Positions 53,204-62,645 of a stretch of DNA of 64,000 bases are shown here, piece after piece (the first letter of the stretch is position 1; the number at the start of each line of letters is the position of its first letter). This DNA is from Alloyangia pacifica (lineage in GTDB: Bacteria > Pseudomonadota > Alphaproteobacteria > Rhodobacterales > Rhodobacteraceae). The stretch is taken from positions 186,001-250,000 of the forward strand of contig NZ_FOZW01000003.1 of NCBI RefSeq assembly GCF_900116195.1, written 5' to 3'. Position numbers and translations under genes: made by a program. Below the pieces are notes generated by a model. That model ran no database searches, was not told where the DNA came from, and saw nothing but the letters and a program-made list of their open reading frames with translations.

Positions 53204-54082
53204 ATGTGCGAAACAGCCCCTCAGGCTCCGCTACCGCCGCACCGCGGACGCGATGCGACGCTAGAAATCCTCACGGTGCCCGTCACTTCGCATGAGCTGA
53301 GCACCCGGGTGCTGCCGCGCGAGACCTGCGGTCCGGCAGACCCCGAGGCGCCTGCCGTCCGCCTGTTCCTCGCGGTGCCCAAGGAAGCCGCCCCGGAAGG
53401 CGGCTGGCCGATCCTCTACATGCTCGACGGAAACGCGGCCTTCGATTTCCTGACACCCGCGCTGCTCGAGGCTGCGCCGGGGCTGATCGTCGCCGGCATC
53501 GGTTATGACACAGACAAGCAGTTCGCCCGCGCGCAGCGCATCTTCGACTACTCGCCGCCCGAGGCGCCCGGTGCCGCACCGCGCCCGGACCCGCACCACC
53601 CCGAGCGCCTCGCAGGCGGGGCCGAGGCCTATCTCGCGCGGCTCACCGGCGGCATCCGCGCCGAGGTCGAGCGCGGCCTGCCCGTCAACCCGGCGCGGCG
53701 CACGCTCTGGGGCCACAGTTTCGGCGGGCTCTTCACGCTCTTCGCCGTCCTGACACGCCCGGACAGCTTTGCCCGCTTCGCCTCGATCAGCCCGTCGGTC
53801 TGGTGGGACGAAGCGCTGGTGTCGCGCCTGACCCGGCAGCGCAGCATGGCTGAAGGCGCCCCGCGTCCCCTCCACTTCGGCATGGGCGACAAGGAGAAGC
53901 GCACCGGCAGCGCCGGGCCGCAGCCCGAGGGGCCGCCGCCCGCCACGCTGCGGATGATCGAGCGGTTGCAGGCCGCGCCCGCCGGTCTGGAGATTGCCGC
54001 TCAAGTTTATCCGGGCGCGGTGCATATCGCCTCGCTGCCCGCCTCGCTGCCGGGAACGCTGGCGCTGGCGGCCCGAGCCTAG
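53204..54082 (+). CDS. Siderophore esterase-like alpha/beta hydrolase (IroE/Fes type)
   Basis: 292 residues of the esterase D/Fes family (PF00756): LFLAVPKEAAPEGGWPILYM, DGNAAFDF, the nucleophile elbow RTLWGHSFGGLFTLFAVLTR (Ser about 175), SPSVWWDEA, and a terminal His in GAVHIASLP. It probably hydrolyses the ester bonds of the imported or newly made siderophore to free iron. No signal peptide seen. It is divergent from the binding protein across the candidate iron box, and convergent with the NRPS gene. Confidence 0.85.
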   Translation: MCETAPQAPLPPHRGRDATLEILTVPVTSHELSTRVLPRETCGPADPEAPAVRLFLAVPKEAAPEGGWPILYMLDGNAAFDFLTPALLEAAPGLIVAGIGYDTDKQFARAQRIFDYSPPEAPGAAPRPDPHHPERLAGGAEAYLARLTGGIRAEVERGLPVNPARRTLWGHSFGGLFTLFAVLTRPDSFARFASISPSVWWDEALVSRLTRQRSMAEGAPRPLHFGMGDKEKRTGSAGPQPEGPPPATLRMIERLQAAPAGLEIAAQVYPGAVHIASLPASLPGTLALAARA

Positions 54083-54121
54083 CCAACCGGAATATCTCCA
54101 CAACCCTGGCCGCCACCCAGC

Positions 54122-57100
54122 TCAGGCGCGACGTCTCTGACCCGCGCCCTCCGCCTCGGCCTGCAGCATGCGCTCCGAGATTGCCGGCCCCAGCCCCTCC
54201 GCGGCCACCTGCGAAACCATCTCGGGATGCAGCAGCGGCAGGTCGATCGCCTCGACATGCGCGGCATGCGCGTCCCATAGCCCCGCGTGCAGGTCACGCC
54301 CGGCGTGATCGCGCGCGGCGCGGACGTGCAGAAGCGTTCCACCGAAACGGCGCTGTTCGTGGTTGCGGATCAACCGGTTGGTGCCGGTGACAAGCTGCAC
54401 CACCGCGTCGAGCACCGCGTCGGGAAGGCTGCCGAGCGGCGTGCCGCCCTGCTTGAGGAAGCCCACCACCGACGCGCGGCTGTCGAGTTCCGGATGACTG
54501 TCCGGGTCATGCCCGGCGATTGCCAGAAGCGCACGCAGCGCCTCGGCGTCCGACAGTTCCGGCTCGGCGCGCCAGCACTCGGCGGGGTAGCTGTCGAGCA
54601 TGGCAACGAGCCCCGGGACACGTCCCCGCGCGGCCAGCTCCACCGCGATCTCCTGCGCGAGGATGCCGCCCACGGACCAGCCCGCGAGGTGGATCATCCC
54701 CTGCGGGGCCTGCGCCTCGATCCGATCTGCATAGTCCGCCGCAAGCGTGCGCAGGCTGCCCGGCAGCGGCTCGCCGGTCAGGAGCGGCGATTGCACCGCA
54801 AAGACCGGACGCGGCGCCGTCAGCGCGCGCGCCAACCGCCGGTAGCCCCAGCCCAATCCGCCCGCCGGGTGCAGGATGAAGAGCGGCGCGCCCTCCCCCT
54901 CGGCCAGCGGCAGCAGCGGCGCGAGGCCCGCGCGCGCCGTGTCGGCCATCTCCAGCGCCCGGGCAAGCTGCGCAAGGCCCGGCGTTTCGAAGATCTGTCC
55001 CAGTCCCGGATCCTGGCCGAAGGTCACCTCGATGCGGAAGCTGAGCGTCAGCGCCGTCAGGCTGTCACCACCCAGATCGAAGAAATCCGCCTCGCGGCCC
55101 GGCGTCTGAGGCAGGTGCAGCACTTCGCGGTAGAGCGCTGCCAGACGTTCCTCGACCGGGCCCACGGGCGGCGTGCCTTTCGGCATCTCCAGTACCGGCG
55201 CGGGCAGCGCCTTACGGTCGAGCTTGCCCGAGCTGGTCATCGGCCAGCTCTCCAGCGCGACCACCGCCGAGGGCACCATATGAGACGGCAGCGCGGTCGC
55301 CAGCTCCGCCGTGAGCGGCGAACTGTCGAAGTCGGGCCCGGTCAGCACATAGGCCACGAGGCGGGGATCCGCGCCGCCATCGGCGCGGGCGATGACCACG
55401 GCGTCGCGCACGAGGCCCGTCGCCTTGATCGCACCCTCGATCTCCCCCGGTTCGATCCGCATGCCGCGGATCTTCACCTGATGATCGGCCCGGCCTGCGT
55501 AGACGACTGCGCCATCGGGCCGCAGGGTCGCCACGTCGCCCGTGGCATAGAGCCGTTCGCCCGGGCGGAAGGGATCGGGAATGAAGCGCTCCTCGGTCAG
55601 GTCCGGCCGTCCGAGATAGCCCCGCGCCAGCTGCACCCCGCCGAGATAGAGCTGCCCCTGCACCCCCGGAGGCACCGGGCGCATCCGCGCATCAAGCACC
55701 ATCACGCGGGTGTTCCACACCGGGAAGCCGATGGGCAGCGGCAGGCTGTCGTCCTCGGGCGCGGCGTCCCAATAGGTCACGTCCACCGCCGCCTCGGTCG
55801 GACCGTAGAGGTTGTGCAACTGGGCCTTCACGCGAGCGTGGAAGCGGGTGCGATGCTCGGCGGTCAGCGCCTCGCCCGAGCAGAAGACGCGGGTCAGCTC
55901 GAGCCCCTCGGAGGCCGGTGCCTCGAGGAAGGCTGAGAGCATCGAGGGCACGAAATGCATCGTGGTGATGCCTTTCTCCTGCACCAGCCGGGCGATGGCC
56001 GAGGGATCGCGATGCGCGCCCGGCTCGGCAAAAACCAGCGTGCCGCCGCAGAGGTAGGGCAGGAACAACTCCCAGACCGAGACGTCGAAGGTGGTCGGGG
56101 TTTTCTGCAGGATGACGTCCCGCGCACCAATGCCGTAGTGATCGCGCATCCACAGCAGCCGGTTCACGATGGCCCGGTGCTCGATCATCACCCCCTTGGG
56201 CTCGCCGGTGGAGCCGGAGGTGAAGAGGATATAGGCCAGATCACCCGGCGTGGTGCCGGGATCGGGGGCTTCGCCCGTTCCGGGCCATGCCTCGGGCGCG
56301 AAGGGGGCCATTCCGCCCGCATCGAGATCGCCTTCGGCCAGCAGCGCCACCGCGCCGGTGCGTTCAAGCAGCGCGGCGAGGCGCGCGGGCGGGTTCTCGG
56401 GGTCGAGCGGCACATAGGCCGCCCCGGCGCGCAGGATCGCAAGCAGCGCCACCGCCAGATGCTCCGAGCGCGGCAGCGCCGTCGCCACCACCTTGCCCGG
56501 CCCGGCGCCCCGTGCGCGCAGGACGGCCGCGAGGGCCGCCGAGCGGCGATCCAGCTCGGCGTAGCTGAGGGTCGTGCCCCCGAAGACCACCGCCGGCGCG
56601 TCCGGCGTGGCACGCATCTGCGCGCATATGAGGTCGGTGAGCGTGACCTGCGGAATCGGATGGTCGGTGGTATTGACGGCCTGCACCGCCCAGCGTTGCT
56701 CGGCGGGCGTCAGGGTGGGCACCTCCGCCAACCGGTCCGCGCCGAGCGCGGCGGTGAGGAAGACGGCGAGCCGGTCAAGATGTGCGCGTGCTTCCTCGGC
56801 GCTGTAGAGCGCAGGATTGCTGTCGATCTCCAGCGAGAGCGAGGCAATCGCATCGCCCCGGAAGGTCGCGGTGATATCATCCACCGCCCCGGCCCCGAGG
56901 ATGTGCAGCTGCGCTTCAAGCCCGGCAAATTTCGGCGGCATGTCAAACGGCTGGACGTTGATCAGCGGGCCGTAGAGGCGGGCATCTATGGCGGTGCGGC
57001 GCAGGTCACGGCGCAGCTGTTCCGAGCGGTAGCGTCCATGCTTGCGCAGGGCACCGAGGCGCTGCGCCTCGGCCTGCAGCAGCTCCGGCAGCGGCAGATC

Positions 57101-57994
57101 CTCGTCGGGATCACAGCGGTAGGGCAACACGTTCATCCACATGCAGGGCACGCGCGCGGCCCTGCTGCCCATCCGGCCCATGAAGGGCAGGCCGAAAACC
57201 CGTTCACCCGTCCCGGAGACTCGCGAGAAATAGGCGGCGGTCAGCACGGTGAGCGCATCCGGCCAGCCCACCCGCGCCGCTTTCGCAAGGGATTTCAGCC
57301 CCTCGCAGAACGCCGGTGAAAGCTCCAGCCGCGCGCGGTCGAAGCGGACCGAGGACACCGCCCGCCCCTCGGACGGACCGGCGACGGTTTCCAGCCCGCG
57401 CATCTCGCCCTGCCAGAATGCGGCGTCCTCGGCGCGGCGGTCAGATGCGCGATAGGCCGCGTCCTCTTCCAGCACCGGTTCAAGTGCCGGGAAGACGCTC
57501 GGGGTCTTGCCGGTTTCTTCCGCCGAGTAGAGCTCGCCCACCCGGTTGGTCAGCAGCACGATGCCGAAGCCGTCGGTGGCGAGATGGTGGATCCTCTCGT
57601 ACCAGAAGGCGCGCTCCGGCCCGAGCAGGTAGAGCACGAAGTGCCCAGCCTGTTCCTGGGCCAGATCAACGGCGCGCCCACTGTCGGCCTGCATACGGGC
57701 CTGAGCCTCGCGCTCGGGATCGTCCGCGCCCGAGAGGTCGACCACCTCAAGCAGCGGCCCGGCCTCGGCCAGCCACTGCCGCGGCGCGCCGCCCTCCATA
57801 CCGAAGCGGAGGCGCAGAGCCGGGCTCTGCGCAACCGCCGCGTCGAAGGCGCGGGTGAAGCGCGGCACGTCGAGCGGACCGAGAAGCTCGATGTACTGGC
57901 CACAGTTGAAGATCGGGTTCGCGCGGTCGAGCGCCTGTGCGTACCACAGGCCCTCCTGCGCCTCGGTCAGCGGAAAGGCCGCGCGCCCCGTCAT
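54122..57994 (-). CDS. entF: EntF-like siderophore NRPS, C-A-PCP-TE, serine-activating
   Basis: 1290 residues. Condensation domain 1-440 with HHLATDG (about 136). Adenylation domain 450-950 with LFTSGSTGEPKGVMIEHRAI and YATGDVATLRPDG. Carrier domain with FFDLGGDSLTALT (about 1000). Thioesterase 1040-1290 with AGWSVGGILAQEIA. Pocket residues read from FDVSVWE, TMHFVPSM, VFCSGEA and NLYGPTEAAVDV give D-V-W-H-F-S-L-V, the EntF serine code. It condenses dihydroxybenzoate-serine units; whether the product is cyclic cannot be said. Two carrier/ligase genes lie just upstream and overlap or nearly touch. Genes making dihydroxybenzoate are not in the window. Confidence 0.95.
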   Translation of the reverse strand: MTGRAAFPLTEAQEGLWYAQALDRANPIFNCGQYIELLGPLDVPRFTRAFDAAVAQSPALRLRFGMEGGAPRQWLAEAGPLLEVVDLSGADDPEREAQARMQADSGRAVDLAQEQAGHFVLYLLGPERAFWYERIHHLATDGFGIVLLTNRVGELYSAEETGKTPSVFPALEPVLEEDAAYRASDRRAEDAAFWQGEMRGLETVAGPSEGRAVSSVRFDRARLELSPAFCEGLKSLAKAARVGWPDALTVLTAAYFSRVSGTGERVFGLPFMGRMGSRAARVPCMWMNVLPYRCDPDEDLPLPELLQAEAQRLGALRKHGRYRSEQLRRDLRRTAIDARLYGPLINVQPFDMPPKFAGLEAQLHILGAGAVDDITATFRGDAIASLSLEIDSNPALYSAEEARAHLDRLAVFLTAALGADRLAEVPTLTPAEQRWAVQAVNTTDHPIPQVTLTDLICAQMRATPDAPAVVFGGTTLSYAELDRRSAALAAVLRARGAGPGKVVATALPRSEHLAVALLAILRAGAAYVPLDPENPPARLAALLERTGAVALLAEGDLDAGGMAPFAPEAWPGTGEAPDPGTTPGDLAYILFTSGSTGEPKGVMIEHRAIVNRLLWMRDHYGIGARDVILQKTPTTFDVSVWELFLPYLCGGTLVFAEPGAHRDPSAIARLVQEKGITTMHFVPSMLSAFLEAPASEGLELTRVFCSGEALTAEHRTRFHARVKAQLHNLYGPTEAAVDVTYWDAAPEDDSLPLPIGFPVWNTRVMVLDARMRPVPPGVQGQLYLGGVQLARGYLGRPDLTEERFIPDPFRPGERLYATGDVATLRPDGAVVYAGRADHQVKIRGMRIEPGEIEGAIKATGLVRDAVVIARADGGADPRLVAYVLTGPDFDSSPLTAELATALPSHMVPSAVVALESWPMTSSGKLDRKALPAPVLEMPKGTPPVGPVEERLAALYREVLHLPQTPGREADFFDLGGDSLTALTLSFRIEVTFGQDPGLGQIFETPGLAQLARALEMADTARAGLAPLLPLAEGEGAPLFILHPAGGLGWGYRRLARALTAPRPVFAVQSPLLTGEPLPGSLRTLAADYADRIEAQAPQGMIHLAGWSVGGILAQEIAVELAARGRVPGLVAMLDSYPAECWRAEPELSDAEALRALLAIAGHDPDSHPELDSRASVVGFLKQGGTPLGSLPDAVLDAVVQLVTGTNRLIRNHEQRRFGGTLLHVRAARDHAGRDLHAGLWDAHAAHVEAIDLPLLHPEMVSQVAAEGLGPAISERMLQAEAEGAGQRRRA

Positions 57995-57998
57995 GGCG

Positions 57999-58235
57999 TC
58001 AAACCCCTGCGGTCTGCGAGGCGACCACGCCCCACCAGCCGGAAAAGGTCTGGTGTTCCCAGATCTCCGAGAGATCCGCGTCCTCGGCCTCGTCCTGCCA
58101 GGTCATGACCAGCGACATAAGCCGCATGGAATCCAGCCCGAGATCGAAGAGATTGGCCTCGTCGGTGATCTCTGCGGCATCGATCTCCAGCGCCTCGGCG
58201 ATATCGGCGCGCATCTTCTCCTGCGTGAGGCTCAT
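57999..58235 (-). CDS. Stand-alone aryl carrier protein
   Basis: 78 residues with the phosphopantetheine site LFDLGLDSMRLMSLV (Ser about 35). It carries dihydroxybenzoate from EntE to the condensation domain of the NRPS, as the C-terminal half of EntB does. Here the isochorismatase half of EntB is missing. It overlaps entE by four bases and is four bases from the NRPS start, one translational unit. Confidence 0.9.
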   Translation of the reverse strand: MSLTQEKMRADIAEALEIDAAEITDEANLFDLGLDSMRLMSLVMTWQDEAEDADLSEIWEHQTFSGWWGVVASQTAGV

Positions 58236-59860
58236 GCGGCGTCTCCTTTTTCCAGGTATTTCTCTTTCAGCGCGGCGCGCAGCGCCTTGCGGCTGACCTT
58301 GCCCACGGCGGTGGTCTCGAATTCGGGCACGAAGACGATCTGGTCAGGCACCTTGAACTCGGCGATGCCACGTCCCCGGACAAAGGCCTTGAGATCCCTG
58401 GGCTGAACCTCCCCTTCCTCGGACCGCACCACGAAGGCGCAGGTCTTCTCGCCGAGGAACTTGTCGGGCAGCGCCACCACAGCAGCGTCGAAGACGCCTT
58501 CGTGTGCGATCAGGTGATCTTCGACCTCTTCCGCCGAGATCTTCTCGCCCGCGCGGTTGATGTGGTCTCCGGCCCGGCCGCGCACCTCGAGATAGCCACC
58601 GGGCAGGCGCCGCACCACGTCGCCGGTGCGGTAGAAGCCGTCGGGGGTGAAGCTGCGGGCATTGGCCGAGGGCTCCTCGTGATAGCCGCGGATCGTGTAG
58701 GGCCCGCGGGTGTAGAGGTTGCCCGGTTCTCCCTCCGGCACCGGCTGGCCCTCGTCGTCGAGCACCAGAACTTCGTCGTCGGGGCTGATCGGGCGGCCTT
58801 GCGTGTGGGTGATGATCTCTTCGGGATCGTCGAGCCTTGTGTAGTTCACCAGCCCCTCGGCCATGCCGAAGACCTGCTGCAGCGTGCAGCCGAGCACGGG
58901 GCGGACCTTCGCCGCCGCCTCGGGAATGAACTTCGCCCCGCCGACGCCCAGCACCTGCAGGCTCGACAGGTCGTGCTTGCTGCGCGGCGCGGCCTGCATC
59001 CAGAGCAGCGCCAGCGGCGGCACGAGGCCGGTGATCGTCACGCCATGCTCGGCGATAAGGCGGAAGGCGACCTCGGGCTGCGGATTGGGACTCATAACCA
59101 CGGTGCCGCCCACGTGCAGCGCGCCGAGGTATCCGGGCGAGCTCATCGGGAAGTTATGCGCCGCGGGCAGCGCGCAGAGATACACGCTTCCCTCGCTCAG
59201 ACCGCAGATCTCGGCGGAGCCGCGGACGCTGTAGAGATAGTCGTCATGGGTGCGGGGGATCAGCTTCGGCAGGCCGGTGGAGCCGCCGGAGATCTGCAGG
59301 AAGGCGACGTCACGCGGGTTGCGCGGAACGGGGGTGGTCAGCCCCTCGTCGCCGAGGATGTCGAAGCCGATGAATTCGGCGGCCTCACCCGCCACGATCA
59401 CATGCTCGACGCCGTCGACCTCGGCCAGCACCTTGCGCGCCAGCGGCAGGTAATCGAAGCCGTCGTGCCGGTCCGCCACCACATAGGCACGGGCGCCGGA
59501 TCTGGATGCGAGATGCAGCACCTCGGTCTCGCGGTGCGCGGGCAGGGCGTAGACCGGAACGAGCCCGGCGTAGAACAGCCCGAAGATGGTTGCGAGGAAC
59601 TCCGCCCGGTTCGGCAGTTGCACCAACACCCGGTCTCCCGGCTCCAGCCCGAGCCCGGCAAACCCCTCCGCGGCGATGCGGGCGCGGCGGGCCAGCTCGG
59701 AATAGCTCCAGCGGGACTCACCGGCGACGAGCGCAAGGCGCGGACCGAAGTTCGCGTCGAGCCGGTCGAGCATCTGGCCAAAGGTCTCACCCTGCCAGTA
59801 GCCCTTCTCCACGTAGCGTTTCTCGAAGGCCTCGGGCCAGATCTGCCGGGGAGTGCTCAT
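58232..59860 (-). CDS. entE: 2,3-dihydroxybenzoate-AMP ligase
   Basis: 542 residues of the aryl-acid adenylating enzymes (EntE/DhbE). Motifs: LQISGGSTGLPKLIPRTHDD, ALPAAHNFPMSSPG (the Asn-Phe pair is typical of dihydroxybenzoate enzymes), QQVFGMAEGLVNYTRLDDPE, FYRTGDVVRRLPGGYLEVRG and GKVSRKALR. It loads the aryl acid on the carrier protein. First of the entE-carrier-entF run; the motif GTCAACTTACAAG lies 81 bp upstream. Confidence 0.95.
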   Translation of the reverse strand: MSTPRQIWPEAFEKRYVEKGYWQGETFGQMLDRLDANFGPRLALVAGESRWSYSELARRARIAAEGFAGLGLEPGDRVLVQLPNRAEFLATIFGLFYAGLVPVYALPAHRETEVLHLASRSGARAYVVADRHDGFDYLPLARKVLAEVDGVEHVIVAGEAAEFIGFDILGDEGLTTPVPRNPRDVAFLQISGGSTGLPKLIPRTHDDYLYSVRGSAEICGLSEGSVYLCALPAAHNFPMSSPGYLGALHVGGTVVMSPNPQPEVAFRLIAEHGVTITGLVPPLALLWMQAAPRSKHDLSSLQVLGVGGAKFIPEAAAKVRPVLGCTLQQVFGMAEGLVNYTRLDDPEEIITHTQGRPISPDDEVLVLDDEGQPVPEGEPGNLYTRGPYTIRGYHEEPSANARSFTPDGFYRTGDVVRRLPGGYLEVRGRAGDHINRAGEKISAEEVEDHLIAHEGVFDAAVVALPDKFLGEKTCAFVVRSEEGEVQPRDLKAFVRGRGIAEFKVPDQIVFVPEFETTAVGKVSRKALRAALKEKYLEKGDAA

Positions 59861-59940
59861 GGTCTTGTCGCCTCTGACTGTTCCTGCGCCACCGGCTCAG
59901 CGGCAACGTCGCATCTGCGCTACCAATCACTACAAAAACA

Positions 59941-59953
59941 GTCAACTTACAAG
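59941..59953. promoter_or_regulatory. Shared promoter/operator element before entE
   Basis: GTCAACTTACAAG, two mismatches from GTCAACTAATAAG at 53175. On the minus strand it contains TTGACT, a good -35, 17 bp from TAGCGC. The repeated placement before two siderophore operons suggests common control. Confidence 0.45.
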
Positions 59954-59988
59954 GCCGTGTGTTTCGGTCGGAAATGCCGCGCGCGGGG

Positions 59989-60408
59989 TCAGGCGCGGCG
60001 GCTCAGGTATACCCCGAAGAGGATCAGCACGACCCCCGCAAGCTGCAGCGAGAGCATCGCATCGACGCCGCGCAGCAAATCCAGCGCCACGCTCGACAGC
60101 ATCTGTCCGGCGACCAGCAGCCCGCCGGTCAGCGCCGCTCCCAGTCGCGGAATCAGCCAGCTGCCGCCGGCCACGAAGATCACGCCGATCGCCCCACCGA
60201 CCCAGGCGAACCAATGCGCCGTCGCCGCCTCGGACGGCCAAAGGCTACCGGCGATCAGCGCACAGGGCACCAGCACGGCAAAGCCGACGAAATGATTCCA
60301 GAAGGAGGACTGCATCGCCGAGGTCGACAGCGCCAGCCGCCCGTTGAGCTGCCGCGACAGCGTCACCAGCATGCCCGAGCAGATGCCGAGAAGGATCATC
60401 CAGATCAT
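59989..60408 (-). CDS. YdcZ-type (DUF606) membrane protein, second of a pair
   Basis: 139 residues, about four or five membrane helices, of the small DMT-superfamily YdcZ group: ILLGICSGMLVTLSRQLNGR, FWNHFVGFAVLVP, GGSWLIPRLGAALTGGLLVA and LAGVVLILFGVYLSRR. Such half-size proteins occur as pairs and are thought to form a transporter together. It overlaps its partner by four bases and lies about 130 bp before entE on the same strand. A role in siderophore export is possible but unproven. Confidence 0.75.
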   Translation of the reverse strand: MIWMILLGICSGMLVTLSRQLNGRLALSTSAMQSSFWNHFVGFAVLVPCALIAGSLWPSEAATAHWFAWVGGAIGVIFVAGGSWLIPRLGAALTGGLLVAGQMLSSVALDLLRGVDAMLSLQLAGVVLILFGVYLSRRA

Positions 60409-60908
60409 CCCGCGTTCCCCCGTGCAAAGATGATCAGCAGGGTGCCCACGATGATCGACGCCAGTGCCAGAAGATCGTTGCGACGGGGCAACCGCCGCTC
60501 CAGCCCGAGCGCGCCGAAGCAGTCGAAAAGCAGCGCCAGAACCACCTGCCCCGCGAGGCCCAGCGCCATGGTGCCGGTCAGCGCGAGGGACGAGTTTACC
60601 ACCACCGTCGAGATGATCACCGTCAGCGCCCCGGAGATGCCGCCGAGATAGGCCCAGATCGGCGCGCGCCCCGAAGCCCCGCGCCGCCGCGCCGGCCAGC
60701 GGATCCAGAAGACAAGCAGCAGCAGCGCCGCCACCACCGAACCGACGCCATGGGCCGTGAGAGAGGCAAAGATCGGCGTGGTATGCGCCGCCATCATGCC
60801 ATTGCTGAGCAGCATGAGCGTGAGCAGCGCCCCGGCGCAGAGCGCCGCGCAGATCTCGAGCGGATGCGGCCTGCGCGGCCCTTCGGAAATGGTCGTGCTT
60901 GCGGCCAT
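60405..60908 (-). CDS. YdcZ-type (DUF606) membrane protein, first of a pair
   Basis: 167 residues with membrane helices such as EICAALCAGALLTLMLLSNG, GVGSVVAALLLLVFWI and LALTGTMALGLAGQVVLALL, and a basic RWPARRRGASGR loop towards the cytosol. Same family as the following gene, overlapping ATGA. Together they would make an inverted-topology dimer, as is usual in this group. Substrate unknown. Confidence 0.75.
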   Translation of the reverse strand: MAASTTISEGPRRPHPLEICAALCAGALLTLMLLSNGMMAAHTTPIFASLTAHGVGSVVAALLLLVFWIRWPARRRGASGRAPIWAYLGGISGALTVIISTVVVNSSLALTGTMALGLAGQVVLALLFDCFGALGLERRLPRRNDLLALASIIVGTLLIIFARGNAG

Positions 60909-61288
60909 GTCGTCTCCTGCAACCTTGGGTAAGCTTCCCCTTCCTTATCCATCAACTGTGGCGGACGTAAGGGCCTCGGTAGCGCATGTCGGGACAACGG
61001 CAGCTTCGCGGGGTTGGTCCCCACGACGTCAAGCCACCGCAACTGCCGCGCACTTGCGACAGTCACGGTGCGGCAGTTCCAGCTGCCATGGCGGGTCGCT
61101 AGACGGCGCACATGACCCTGTCGGGCCTTTCATCGTGGCAGGATCCACGCCATGCGTGCGGCCTCCGCTGGGGCGGCAACGCGCGATTCCCCAAGTGGCA
61201 TTTGCCGGTCGCTGCGTTGCCGCTGTCTGAAAAGGTCGGGACGCTGGTCATCCCGTCACGAGGTCACCTTCTCACACATGTTCACCGT
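60909..61288. other. Intergenic, no gene recognised
   Basis: About 380 bp, GC-rich. It holds the promoter region of the ydcZ pair at its left end and the 3' end of the oxidase gene at its right. No motif-bearing open frame, RNA or repeat seen. Confidence 0.4.
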
Positions 61289-62614
61289 TCAAGCGCTGTA
61301 TCTCTTGCGCAGACGGCTGATGCTGAACACGCTCGGATCTACCTTTGGCGTATCGCCGGTCACCAGGTCGGCGACCAGCTCGCCGGCACCCGGTCCGATG
61401 CCGAACCCGTGCCCCGAGAAGCCTGATGCCATGAAGAAACCCGGTCTCGACTCCACCGGAGATATCACCGGGATCGCATCGGGCGTCGCATCCATCACGC
61501 CGGACCATTCGTTCAGAACCCGCGCCTTGGCAAAGGCCGGAAACTGGCGAGAGAGGTTCCTCAGCGCTTTGCGAGTGAAGCCGGGAACGCTGGGCGGATC
61601 CATGGTTCGGCAGTGCTCGAAGACCGTTTCCTCGGTGGGTTGCCATCTGCGCTTCTGCGCAAGTTCCCGGAAGAAGGCGTTGTCGAGGCGCAGGCTGAGC
61701 TCGCGCCAGGTTTGCAGGTAGGTCGGAGCGAAATCGCGTAGCAGACGTAGGTGATCGGGTGTCAACGGCGCCAGGTTCAGATTTCGCACGGCGATGGTGA
61801 AGCTGCCGTCGAGACGCTTTCGGAAGGCGAAATCCTCGGCACCGACCGGCATGTCGGTCAGCCCCTCCACACCATCGACCCGGGCGACCGGGCCGATGAC
61901 CTTCAGCTGAGGGAAGTCGATGCCGAAGTTGCCCGCAAAAAGCCGGGACCAGATGCCGCCCGCCAGCACGACGGCCTGGCAGCGGATTTCGCCACGCTCG
62001 GTCACGACCGCGCTGACACGGCCCGCCGAAGTCTCGACGCTACGCACCGCGCATTGTGTGACGATGCGCGCGCCAAGTTCGCGTGCGGCCTCGGCCATGG
62101 CGGGCACGGCGATCCAGGGCTCGGCGCGCCCGTCGGACCCGGTGTGCAGAACGCCCAGCAGGGTCCCGGTATTGCCGGGCATCCGCTCGGCGATCTCGGT
62201 ACGCGTCAGCATCCGCGCATCGAGACCGTGGCGCTGGCCGATTTCGGCCCATTTCATCCAGTTCTTCAGCTCTCGCTTCGTGTAGGAGAGGTACGAAATG
62301 CCGCTGCGACGCCAACCGGTCTCGCGGTTGATGCGTGCATTCATTCGTGACCACAGGTCGACGGAATGCATGCACAGCGGCAATTCGCGCTCATCGCGGC
62401 CCATCTGCCGGGTCCAGCCCCAGTTCCGCGAGGATTGTTCGCCCGCGATGACGCCCTTTTCGCAAAGGCAGACGGAAACACCGCGTTCGGCCAGCTCCAG
62501 CGCGGCCGTCACGCCGATGATGCCGCCCCCGATGATGACGACATCGACGGCATCCGGAAGCCCGTCATCGCCCTGAAACGGGGCAACCGGAATCGAGAGT
62601 TTGCTCATGTTCAT
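61289..62614 (-). CDS. FAD-dependent oxidoreductase (DAO/DadA-like)
   Basis: 441 residues. The N-terminal dinucleotide fold VDVVIIGGGIIGVTAALELA is followed by ERGVSVCLCEKGVIAGEQSS, then AVVLAGGIWSRLF and the C-terminal FAD closure GFFMASGFSGHGFGIGPGAG. Family members oxidise amino acids or amines to imino acids. ATG 62614 has only a weak ribosome site, with ATG 62608 in frame. It follows the next upstream oxidase with about 30 bp between, so both probably form one catabolic operon. Substrate not readable. Confidence 0.85.
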   Translation of the reverse strand: MNMSKLSIPVAPFQGDDGLPDAVDVVIIGGGIIGVTAALELAERGVSVCLCEKGVIAGEQSSRNWGWTRQMGRDERELPLCMHSVDLWSRMNARINRETGWRRSGISYLSYTKRELKNWMKWAEIGQRHGLDARMLTRTEIAERMPGNTGTLLGVLHTGSDGRAEPWIAVPAMAEAARELGARIVTQCAVRSVETSAGRVSAVVTERGEIRCQAVVLAGGIWSRLFAGNFGIDFPQLKVIGPVARVDGVEGLTDMPVGAEDFAFRKRLDGSFTIAVRNLNLAPLTPDHLRLLRDFAPTYLQTWRELSLRLDNAFFRELAQKRRWQPTEETVFEHCRTMDPPSVPGFTRKALRNLSRQFPAFAKARVLNEWSGVMDATPDAIPVISPVESRPGFFMASGFSGHGFGIGPGAGELVADLVTGDTPKVDPSVFSISRLRKRYSA

Positions 62615-62645
62615 TTTCGATTTGTGAGTTTCGGTCAGGCAATGC

